A stretch of 64,000 nucleotides of DNA. Origin: Whitmania pigra. Its lineage: Eukaryota; Annelida; Clitellata; Hirudinida; Haemopidae. Below are positions 22,651 through 33,800 of this stretch, piece after piece. The stretch spans positions 478,501 through 542,500 of the forward strand of contig JAJTWR010000136.1 in NCBI GenBank assembly GCA_021613335.1. The letters run 5' to 3'. The notes under the pieces are model-generated. The model was given only the letters and a program-made list of their open reading frames with translations. It made no database searches and was not told where the DNA came from. Both the position numbers and the translations under genes were made by a program. Position 1 is the stretch's first letter. Each line of letters opens with the position of its first letter.

Positions 22651-25200
22651 TATTCTCTTGCCCACAAAGAGGAGAATGGTAATAAATTTTATTTGAAATT
22701 TTTTGGTATCACTAAGGTTTATGGTAATATATATGAGTTTAAAATATTCTCCTAGCTCACGAGGACAGCATATGGACTTGCGCCTGGGGTGTACAATGTG
22801 GTGATGATGAAGCAGAACACATTGTAACTGGGTCCATTGACGATACTGTAAAAATATGGAAATGGTTATTAGAGAAATTTTGTAGTTTTTATTTTTGCAC
22901 TGTGTATTCTATGAAATTCTGTGGCTTATTCATTTTACATTACTTTTATATGTTTATGTTCTTCAATTTTTACAATTTGCAAATGTTTTGTTTCAAATCA
23001 ATGACAATATGCAAGTGATAAATTCATTTTAGTATAATTTCACTGGCTGACTTTTACATCCAAGCTGCTCAAAATGACTGTGTTAATAGTCATAAAGTTT
23101 GCTGACAATACAAAAAAGCAGTCCTAAGTTTGCAAAATACACCACAATTGCAATTGCATTATTTATAACTAAATTAAGCCGAAAATATGGGTTGTTTAAT
23201 TAATTTATAAATTTACACTGGTCCAATACAGGTCAGACAACTCTCTTCAGCTCCAGCACACTCTTGAAGGTCATCACCTCGGGGTAGTGTCTGTAGATGT
23301 CAGCAAAAATGGAGAGATGATTGCATCAAGTAGCTTGAACGGACACATCAGGATCTGGGAGATGGAGAATGGCAAACTTCTCAAGGACATTGACGCTGGG
23401 CCAGGTGAGCCTTATTATTTCCATATTCAGTATTCAATGATCCTCAATGAGTGCGGATAAATGGAATGACAGAAGAATAAATTGGTGTTTATTTGCTCAA
23501 CTTTTGGGTCGTAATGACCTTAATTAGCATTTGGAATACATCATTTTATAATAACATCACACTCCACAGTGGATGCTTGGACGGTGAGCTTCTCCCCTGA
23601 CAACCTGCACATCGCCACTGGAAGTCACACAGGTAAGATCAACCTGTACAATGTGGAAACAGGAAAGCAGGAAACACAACTTGACACGAGAGGAAAATTC
23701 ACCCTCAGCATTGCTTACGTAAGTTCATTAATTAATTGTTTATTTGGCACTTACTGTAATATCGTTATCTGGAAGAAGAACTGATCGCATCGACGAGCAT
23801 GAAGTGCATTTGTGAATGCCTAAAGTTGATTAGTGTCAACAGTTAGATTCTTTTAATCGTTAATTTTATTAAAACATAATTTATACATTAATATAATCAC
23901 TAGTGGACTTGTTCTGAGCACTAAGTGAGTCTTAAAGATTAATTCATCGTTAAAATAATACCATCTTAACTAGCCCTACGTGACCGACTATTTATTCAGA
24001 GTCCCAACGGTCAGTACATAGCCTGCGGGGCAATAGACGGAATCATCAACATCTTCGACGTGACTACCGGAAAACTCCTGCACACACTCGGGGGTCATGC
24101 CATGTCCATCAGAGGTCTCTGCTTCTCTCCAGACTCCACGCTCCTCGTCACTGCGTCGGACGATCGCCACATCAAGGTTTACGACGTGTAAGTTTCTTTT
24201 CGCTTCTAACGAAGCCTCTGATTTTGTGCGAGGCACTTTGGGCATATTACGAGATTACGATTTTAATGAGTTGAGATGAATTAGGTTGGTTAATTAGTTA
24301 AGTTTTATTGACTGATCACATTGGTCACATTGGGGTATCCTCTGGATGAGACATTACTCTTGGGTTCTGATTACGCTTTCCTTTTTTTGTGCTCCATGAA
24401 AAGTTTCGAGAGAGGTTACATTTTTATTTTTGATGAAGGAAAACGTTTAACCGGGTTACCTATATCGATGAATTTATTCTAAATTTGTAGTATTTGGCAA
24501 TTAATTGTAGCACGTTCAATATTCATTGATTTACATGATACTTATATAATTAATCAAATTATTTAATTTATAAGACTTAACAAAAACATTTTTATTCTTC
24601 CTTTTAGTCTCCAGGCAGATCTTGTTGCATCACTCTCAGGTCACGGTTCCTGGGTTCTGGATGTCGATTTTTCCAATGACAAACAACGTTTTGCCTCAAG
24701 GTGTCTTATTATTAATCATTACATTTTAGATCATTACATTACAATTTTATCTAATTGTCTAAACATATGCAACTGACTACTAGAAAAGCCTTCCAGCATT
24801 GACAAGCTTAGTTATTATGTTAATATTAAAATGGTGCTACCATTAATTTGTAATTGTTACTAAGTAACATTTTATTACAATGATTACAAATACATTTGGT
24901 ACAAATAATGGTGACATTATTCTGAATCCAGTTCATCTGACAAAACTGTAAAGATTTGGGATTTAAGCACAAGGCAATGTGAGCATACCTTCACAGAACA
25001 TTCTGATCAGGTTTACCACATTTTATAGTTTATTTTAAATTATTACTTTAAAACGACATTAATTGTTATTATTTTGAATGAAAATATCAATTTTATTTAT
25101 TTAATCTCAGGTTTGGAGCGTCCATTACAACAGCAAAGGAGATAATCTGGTTTCAGTTTCAGAAGACAAATCAATCATGATATATGACTGTCACATATAA
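22651..25200 (+). CDS. WDR61: WD40 protein WDR61/SKI8 (first exon not located)
   Basis: Exons 22651-22678, 22756-22864, 23232-23404, 23570-23718, 24000-24187, 24608-24700, 24932-25010 and 25111-25200 join in phase. The product is a seven-bladed WD40 propeller close to human WDR61 (SKIC8), a subunit of the cytosolic Ski complex (with the exosome in 3'-5' mRNA decay) and of the nuclear PAF1 complex. Strongly conserved segments include [63 protein letters not shown] and the C-terminal IMIYDCHI with the stop in the same place as in human. The human protein begins with a few residues (MTNQ) encoded before the TAT-beginning exon. The matching Met exon must lie upstream in 20951-22650 but was not identified, so the N-terminus is incomplete here. 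Confidence 0.93.
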
Positions 25201-25924
25201 GAGACTTTGGAGAAAATTACTTTTTTGGAGCTTTCTAATTCGTCGTAACCCTTTGAAAGGCTTAATCTAATCACATTGCTTAACCCTTTCTTAACAATCT
25301 TCTCTTGAACTCAAAAAAGGCCCCGTTTTACTATTTCGTATAAGAGTTTTATCGTCATGTTGAACTAATCAAAGGTTTTTGAGTTAGGCTTTGGCGGGCT
25401 TGTATTATTCACGGTGATAGTGCTTTTGACGATTAAGGGTGTATTTGGAACCGGATATACGTAGCATTTTCAGCTCTGAATCTACATAAACTTATTCTTA
25501 GTTACACGTAAATGGATGTAAACGTAGTTTAATTTCCAACGAGCTAATATTTATTAGGGGGAGATCATAGCGTTATGCAAGAGCGCCTTTCTATTTAGTA
25601 GTGTTAGGACCTGTTTACATCGTCAGATAGGATTTTCACTTCCGACATGGTGATGCTCGGTAATAAACCGGCGATCATGGTTTAATGATACTGTATTCTA
25701 GCATGTTCGTCAAGGTTTGGACTTAATCATATCGTCTAGAAAATAAATTCGCTAATTTGTCAACTGATTTTCTGATTTCTGGGTGAGACAGATTTTGATC
25801 TAAATGAATTTGATTTACTAGAACATGCATACATGTTGGATTGAATTCTTAACTGGAATAATGTCAAAGAAATCGTACATGATAAGATCTTATTTATCTG
25901 GATTAATGTATTTACAGTAAAAGT
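25201..25924. other. Intergenic region, nothing recognised
   Basis: WDR61 3' UTR and the presumed promoter of the next gene. No open frame, RNA gene or repeat that I can support. Confidence 0.45.
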
Positions 25925-28900
25925 ATGAAACTCAGAGGAATTAGACGGTTTTTTGAGTCGTTTAGGAATCTCATCTACAGGTAATTGTAATAATCTTGTC
26001 AGAGTTACTCTAAAAGTGTTTAACTAATTGGAACTCATAAATTTTTATTTCAATAAAGTTTTAGGATTGATTAAGATGTTAGAATTTAGCTTGTTCTGTA
26101 CTATTTCACTCCTAAATATTTTTGTTTTTAAGTATAAGGAAAAAACCACCATCACCACCACCAGATGAGGTAAATGCTGAGATCAGTAACTGAATGTTTT
26201 GCTTGTCTAACTGTTATATCTTATAATATCTTACAATGGGGATTTTCTATTAGATTAATTTTAACTTCTTGTTCAGAAATTTTGAGATCATTTATTTATT
26301 TAAAAATTAATTTTTCAATTGAGAGGCTATGTATGCCAAATGGCCCTAAATTCTTGGCTTAATCTAAAAATTGCTTTGGGTGATTTTAAGGGAATTTACA
26401 TGAATTTTTTGTTATTCTTCTGTACGATTAATTTCTCTGCCAAACTTAATGACAATTTATCAAAATGATTCCATAGGGCAATGTGACACCAGGCACGCCA
26501 GTATCTCCAAGGCATGGTAAGAAAATATCACACATGAATGAGGATGTAGTGGTTGTGTTATCAGACCAATTACTTTCTTACGTTGAATTCCTAATTGCTA
26601 GCTGCGGCTTAACTGTTCGTTCAGGTTAGCCGATGTATGGCGGCAATGGAAGCAGTCGTAATTTGTCGTGTTCGAAACCTAACCTGCACTGCCGCCAGCG
26701 CCCTTGGGAAGGAGCGCTATATAAATGGTTACAAGAAGCGCCTCTGACGCTTTGCGTACGACACTATGTAAATGAAGTTACAATTAAAATCACAATTAAA
26801 GTTGTTGTGATGAAGCATAATGTCGTTGATGTTGTTTTCGATGTGAATATTACATTGTCGTTATAAGAAATTCTAAAGAAGTCTCCTGAAAAAATTGAAA
26901 AAAGCTTAAAGATAAACATTGTTTTGAGTTGCAATTATGGAAAGCAATTAAACACAGAACAATAATAAGCAATTATGCTGCAGTTAATGATGGCAATATA
27001 TTTTCTTTACTCAGAATCACAAACTGTTCAGAAAGAAGATCTGGAAGCAGTTGAAAGCCAGCCACCTCTAACCAGTGTTCCAGCAAAGGACAGGATAAAG
27101 ATTAAGCCAAAGAAGAATCATCCAAAAGGACAGGTAACGAGAATGGTGACTTGCAATTTCGTTGTAGTTTAACACGATAACCAGGAGGTTGATATTTATC
27201 AATGGGTGGTTGCAATTTATAGTGTACCTGTGTTTCAAAACATCGCCTGCAAAGTTTGGGTCGAGCCATCGATGACTCATCACGATATCACAATAACGTT
27301 CTAATTGGCAATAAGTGGTGACTGAGTTTTTGGTGACGATAATGATGACGACTGGAGAAATTTGCTGAGCTGTCGTTACAGTAATTATGCTGATCTGTTT
27401 ATGGTCATGCCACCATTTTAAGTGAATTGATGATGATGATGATGATGCTGGTGATGATGATGCCATGATGATGGTGATGATCAAATTAAAATCCATTTCT
27501 CAGCTGGAGCAGAGTTTGGTGAGCTACAATGATGATTGTGATGTTTATTGTGGTGATGATATGCCCTTTGCTCTCTCCACTAGCAATAGTTGTAGACATG
27601 TGTTGGGATAATGAAATTTCGTGCTCTCATTTAAAATGGTTCAGAATTCATGAGTTTGACATTTATTGAAATGATTTCCAATAGGAACATGAACATGAAT
27701 GTATTACATTGTTGTTGTAACCTTGCCATCAGCTACAGCATTTCTTGTAGCATCATTTTATGCTATTTTACAGGTGAAATCAAGTGACCCTTGTCAAGGT
27801 AATTTTTCATCATGTTTGGCAATTACTGATGAGAAGTGTTGGTCGTTTTTGCATTCAATGTTGAATCATTGTATTATAAAAAAAAATTTCTATTAAAATT
27901 CTTCTAAACTTTAGACTTGGGAATATTGACTAATCGTAATGAGACTCTCGCGATTACAAGTTCTTAAGTGGTCTGTGAAGCCAAAAGTCACAAAACCTTC
28001 AAAAGTGTTGAAAAACCTTGTCGATAAAGGAGGGAAATGATTATCATTGCCCACACTTAGAAAAACAGTTGCTATTAAATATAATATTGCACTGCTATGA
28101 AGTTATTCCTGCATAATAATTGAAACTCCAGGCAAAGGTTTTTGTAACATATTATAATCATATTTTGTAATATTAGCAAACAAGTGAAAGAAACTTAAAA
28201 TGATTTTCAAATGTTGTTTTACAACTTTAAAAAGTGGATGACAAGTCGGATACAGCCTCACAAGACAGTATCGACTGCCTTGGACCTAATGGAGACTCTA
28301 AAAGTGAGAAGAAGATAGAAAAAACTAACAAAATTCCTATGAAACCGCCGATGATAGCGTCGATCGAGCGTTCGGCATCCAGCAAAGACGACGAAAAGAC
28401 AGGATCTCCCCAGAGACTTGTTTCTCCAAGTGAAGGAGATATTCCGGATGGAATTGATGAGAAATCACCTTTGGTCAGTGCATCCTCCAATGCCAGTCTG
28501 GCATCTTCTGTCAGTGCCAAGTTGTTTGAAAAGCATCAAAACCCTTTGTCGGAAAAGGCCGATTCAAAATGTTACTCGACTTCTTTGGAAACTCAGGCTG
28601 TCATAGAAAAAATTCCTTCTCGAGCAGACTCCAGTCAGTCCATTCCTAATTCTGATGTCCAGTCTGAGGACGTAGCCTCCCAGAAGCATAGCTCAAAGGC
28701 TAGCTTAGAAGAAAGTGCTGTTTCTATCTCTAGCTCAAATGATGCAGAGCTGTTTATCAAGGAAAAGACTGCTTCTCCAACAAATTCAGACATAAGCCTC
28801 AATGGCACTGCTGCAACCGTTAAATCTCCTATTCCAGCAATGAGGAAAATCAAACCAAAAGAAGTGTCAGCTTCCAGCTCAGAGAGTTTGAAGCTGTTGC

Positions 28901-29547
28901 CTAATGCCAACAAGCCTGGGAGTGTTTCGTCATCAAAAAACCTCAAGGGCTCTGATAGTTCCCTCAATTCCAAAGGGACCGTTTCTAGGACTCACTCTTC
29001 TCCCAATCAATCGAAAAAACCATCCCCACTGAATTCCCAAAATGGAAATAAGAATGATCTAAAACTCGCCGAAGGAGATGAAGATGTTGACGAAGGGGTT
29101 GATGATGCAATGAAGGATGATGTTTTCCAGAAGGAATCACCCGCCATCAGAATTTCGGAAGTGGACGAACCATTGAAACTCGAAAACCAAGATGGCACTC
29201 CTTTGGGAGCCTTTTGCGTCAAACCGGCTGATAAGTCTTCGTTAAAGTTCCAACATGTGCCCAGCCTACTTCCAACCGAAGAAATGATTGATTCAATCGC
29301 CAAGGACTGTATTCAAGGGAATTCTGATGCTTGCCCGGAAGATGGAGATATTGAGTCACCAAAATCAGGGGATTGTTCAGAAAAGACTCAGCCAATAGAA
29401 ATTCAGACGGGTCCAAGATCCATTTCTGACAAAAACAATTCTGAATCCGGGGGTCGGTTGGAAAAACCACCGACTCCCCCTCCTAAACCTGAAAAACCCA
29501 AACTGCCACCTGCAGTGCCAATCAAACCTAAATTGAATAAACACTGA
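25925..29547 (+). CDS. Unrecognised Ser/Pro-rich disordered protein, possible SH3-binding adaptor
   Basis: Six exons join in phase into 529 residues: 25925-25980, 26133-26169, 26477-26516, 27015-27133, a 25-base micro-exon 27774-27798, and the large last exon 28235-29547. The micro-exon has a good acceptor (TATTTTACAG) and donor, and is needed to restore the frame of the last exon. The N-terminus is basic and aromatic (MKLRGIRRFFESFRNLIY), then KKPPSPPP. The middle has a lysine-rich DRIKIKPKKNHPKGQ. The last exon is a long low-complexity region rich in Ser, Lys and acidic residues. It ends in a proline-rich tail (PPTPPPKPEKPKLPPAVP) with several PxxP cores typical of SH3-domain ligands. No folded domain, signal peptide or membrane segment is visible. 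I do not recognise the family; an adaptor role is inference. Additional 5' exons are possible. Confidence 0.6.
26630..26790. repeat. Possible SINE-like or MITE-like GC-rich island
   Basis: A 160-base island with clearly higher GC than its surroundings sits in an intron of the Ser/Pro-rich gene. It contains CAGCGCCCTTGGGAAGGAGC followed by GCTATATAAATG, which resembles a GCGCTATATAAAT-type 3' motif I associate with dispersed repeats of several invertebrates. A complementary pair, GGCGGCA near 26640 and TGCCGCC near 26691, could form a stem. No second copy was found in the window, so the repeat status is inferred. Confidence 0.3.
27425..27482. repeat. Imperfect GAT/ATG trinucleotide microsatellite
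   Basis: An imperfect GAT-rich tract lies in the intron between 27133 and 27774 of the Ser/Pro-rich gene. The Ser-rich open frame on the minus strand here is a by-product of the repeat. Confidence 0.8.
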
Positions 29548-30281
29548 ATAGTAAGGTGTTTCTTTTGAGATGAAGAACTTCTTAGCTCGATGTGATGATG
29601 TGCCTTTTAGATGTTTTTAATGTTTCACCAGCAAGACAGCTGTTATAAGTTTATAAACTTTTATATTTTTAGTCAATTCTTTGTAAAGATTTTAAGGCCT
29701 TAAATCTCATTGGACAACCTTTTGAAGATGTTTTCATTTTAAGAAAATTTTCCAATAGGACCAAATAGTGCCTTCGATGTTTCTAGACATCCTTGCTGCA
29801 TTCATTCAAGATGATTGTGATTGAAAATGTTTTACATTTTTGCTTCTTTTTTACTGCATTCAAATATTTGTAAATATTATTTTAAAAAATCAAAGGTAAG
29901 TGCTTCATGCCATCCTAGATACATGGGTTGTGATAGCAGTTCAGTTTTTCCAAAATTTTGACACCTTTTGACACGGAGCATGTCACCGAGCTCACTCTTG
30001 AGCATCTTTTATTTCATTTTTGTTGTTTGAATGTTTAAGGGCATGACACTTGATGAAAACGCCATTTGTTTGTCAATTGACGACTTTGTTGAGTCATTGT
30101 CAAATCACTGACATCATCGACATTTTCAAAAGATGTACTGTTGTTGTGGACAATCTTGTTTGTTAAAAAATACAACATCTTTTGAATCTCAATTTGCTCA
30201 TTTGTTTGCTTTCCAAATTATGTTTAGTGATGGAGGCGCCAGGGAGTTTCATTAACCTCGGAACCCTAGCTAAAGAGATGA
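29548..30281. other. 3' UTR of the Ser/Pro-rich gene and intergenic sequence
   Basis: AT-rich sequence after the TGA at 29545-29547. Probably mostly 3' UTR. No gene is supported. Confidence 0.4.
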
Positions 30282-30662
30282 TCAAAATTGGTCGTATAAT
30301 TTCTGTGCTTTTGCATCAGGTCCTTGAGAACAACTTAAGTGCGATCTAAAAATTATTTGTTTCATTCTCCAATACGGAGAGAATGGAGTAGGCATACGAA
30401 AGACAGGACAGTTTTTTGGAAATGTAGCAAGCAATTTAGAACCATAATTACATAACCATAGTAGGCTCAGTGCTATGCCAACAAGAAATATTAACAGCAT
30501 TGTGGAGTTTTCCTGCAAGCTCCGTGTGCTCACAGAGAACAACAAGGTGGCTGCACTGGAAATCGTGGTAATCATGGCAGATGAATTTGTCAAATGTGAA
30601 CACAGTAGTTGATTAATTCTATTAACTGAGATTAAAATAGCTTTTGGAAAACGCCCGGCCAT
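30282..30662 (-). CDS. Hypothetical small membrane protein, 126 residues
   Basis: An open frame of 126 codons from the ATG at 30662 to a TGA at 30282, about 150 bases downstream of the TRAPPC8 stop on the same strand. It encodes a central hydrophobic stretch (NSTMLLIFLVGIALSLLWL) that would suit a single transmembrane helix. It is flanked by Ser/Thr-rich and basic segments, and the C-terminus is GPDAKAQKLYDQF. The length is unusual for chance in such AT-rich sequence and codon use looks ordinary. I do not recognise the family and see no splice partners. It could be a real small gene, an extra exon, or a chance frame in the TRAPPC8 3' region. Confidence 0.3.
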   Translation of the reverse strand: MAGRFPKAILISVNRINQLLCSHLTNSSAMITTISSAATLLFSVSTRSLQENSTMLLIFLVGIALSLLWLCNYGSKLLATFPKNCPVFRMPTPFSPYWRMKQIIFRSHLSCSQGPDAKAQKLYDQF

Positions 30663-30810
30663 GAAAATTGCAGCAATTATAGTCGTTTGTCAATGGAGAT
30701 AATGACTGAGTTGGAGAGTTGATGAAGAAGTATCGAGACAAATTAATGCAAGGCTGCTGCTGCTGAACAGGCAGCTTGCCTCGATCTTCCTTGTTGAAGT
30801 CAGCGAGGTC

Positions 30811-33800
30811 TCATGCTTTCGCAGCATCTAGCACGGTGAAGAGGAGTGGGTTGAGAGCTTTCTGAGGCACCCTATGCAACAAAGACGACATGTTCGTCTG
30901 CTTTGCACTTTCTGTCAGCGAGACGTTGAATACTTTCTCTTCGTCGTCGCTGGCGGCTGGATCGTCACCGTAATGGGAGACGTAGGATTTGATGCAACTG
31001 AGATCGTAAATGCCGGCCTGGTAAACTCTGGCTTTGATGAGGTGAGAGGCATCCTGATTGGGGCCCAATCGCAGGGACACTTTTGTCCTGCCCACCCACA
31101 TAAATGATCTCATCTGATTGGATGAGTGCTGCTGACGGTCTCCTACTATTGGCTCCCTAGACCTGCATGAAGTGGTTAAATTGAAAAATTAAAAATGTGT
31201 TAAAAAATAAAATAAATTGGAGTTTGCATCAAAACAGTTGCAAACTCTGAATTTTGTTTATATAAGAGATTTATTGAAATAATTTTAGAAACAGATTAAA
31301 TCACATAAATGCACTAGAATTCTTTTCTAAGCAGTCATAGGGTTAACTTATGATGAAAGCAGATGTAGTGCCTCTAGCATGTGAAACAAATGTGCAACAT
31401 CTGAATTGTGAACTTGCAATTAGAGTCTCAATTAACCTCACAACTTGCAACTCCCAAGATGTTTATCACGTGCAATTACATTAAAAGAGCATGTGTTTAC
31501 CACAATTGAATCTAACACAAAAGTATCTCGTTAGCTTAATTAAAACACTAATTTCAGTGATGAGTGACCATCCACAAATCAGTTTGTGTGCAGCCTTTCA
31601 AATCTATTGCAAACTCGAAATGTAACAACAACAGCAACACAAACATCAACAAATCAACAAGACTGTATCAACAAGAAATTACAGAAACTTGCCTCGAGGT
31701 GACATTATCAGCTTCCACTGAGACTGATAGTTCCAGGTCAGAGATATTAAGCAGGAAGACCCTGACACTAATTATGCAGGACCTGCCGAGATTATTATAC
31801 GATAACGTATAATAATATTAGGATTGTTTGATGCGCATCATCATTCATTCATTTATCATTTAATTCAGGATGAATAACTCAAAAGTTAAAAATTAAAGTA
31901 GACAAAAGAAATATAACCAGTGGATTTTTCATGAAATTGTCAGAAATTCAAACTTAACAAAGCAAAAATACTTCACATTTATATAATATGATATAAAATA
32001 TAATGTCACTTGATGCATTATCAGACATTAGGAAAGAAGTACATAGCTAAATCATCACCACCTAAATATTGGAAGCACCATCCTACCTATGGGCAGCAAA
32101 ATCGTGAGAGATAGTCTGTTCAAAGTGCAGCGACATCTTGACCAACTTTGACATGACATCCTTGCTGAGTGGCAAGTCAAGAGTAACATCTGAGACTTCG
32201 GTGTTCGTGAACTTTATCTGGGGCACTGACAGCGGGCTCTAAGGTGAGGTGGGAAGGTCATCAGAAACTCAAAGAATTTAAAGAAGCTAAGAAGTTTAAT
32301 CAGTCGATAAGTAACTGAGATCATCGATTCAACAAATAAAATCCTCTACATCTATAATTATCAATAATTAATGGAATTTCTTCATTTTCAACCTTTCCTA
32401 GCTCATCATCAAAAAGGTCACATGATTTTTAATAACAAGATAAGCATTAACTAGACGTCCGACATAAATAAATATCTGAATAGAGGACGCATTCATTTCT
32501 TGTCTTAAAACTCTGAAACATGTCAGATCATACAATAACATGTCAAGCCACATCAATACAACTCTTCACAAATCTTCTCAGTGACAACGAACTCAAAAGG
32601 ACTATTTATAGTATCAAAACATTTGCAATTTACAACCACAAGTAACATTTCAAATACAAATTCCCTTAAAACACAAACACCAACTTAATGCTCAAGTCAT
32701 AAATTAAAATTAATTATCAATATTCCACCAATGAGGTCTTAGCCTACCTTTGGCACAGGGGCACTTTCCACTAACTCCTCCAGCTTGTTGAACGAAAGAA
32801 TGTGATGCCCGTGTCTCTTTGACTCATCAGTAAGTGATTCAGACTGTGTGACAGTAATTCAAATCGATTAAGATAAATAACACAATTGACAGAGATATGA
32901 AAATAATATCAATAATAATAATAATGAAATTAATAAGAAAATACTGGTACCTTCCAAATGATGACTAGCATGAACTTTGCCTCAACAGTCTTGTTGAAGA
33001 CATCGACGTGATTGTCAGCCACTTGATCTGTGAAGCCTCGTGGCTTGTGCATATTGTAAATTGATGATGGTGGTGAATTTTGATGGGAGTCGATGCTCCC
33101 CGTGGAATGAAAGACTTCAATTGATTCCTGGAGGGGCAATACAATGAATAAGTACTGGTTGGTCTTAAAATTTGAAAGAAATAGCTTAAGCACCACCATT
33201 GGCAATAATAATAAAAAATAAATAATAATAATAATATTAAAAAATTATGATCTTATCCTCTTGCCTAATTTGTATCAATGATAATCATTATTTTAATAGT
33301 AACACTTAAAGCATTGTTCAAATAATTACCTCAGAATTTGAAAACAACAGACTTGAAACCAGATCTTTTGACTCATCTGTGAACATCGAAATCAGTTCAA
33401 AATTACAATTAAAATAATCTCTTACAAATTGATGCAGAAACACACACATATCAGTATTACCACCATCCCGTTATACAATCAAGGTTATCCAACTTTTGTG
33501 TGTGCAATCAAACCTACACTAATCTAAAACACCAGTTTAACTTATTGTTGACCTTAACGCTAATTAACTATTGTTAGCTCGAGATTGTAATATTTCTTAA
33601 CGTTAACCTTTTAGATTTGTCTTGTGGGCCCTGAGCGAGAGCAAGTGATATTCGCCCGGCTTCACGGAAACATCTGAAAGATTTCAAGATAAATATGGTT
33701 TTTTTAGTTAATGAAATGCAATCTTGAGCACCCCTGATGCTTATGGTGTTATACAAATGGACATATTATTAATTATTATTATCAATTAATAATACTGGTT

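Noticed and set aside
27068..27496. 142-codon minus-strand frame
   Set aside because: The Ser-rich part is a GAT microsatellite and the rest is antisense to an exon and intron of the Ser/Pro-rich gene.
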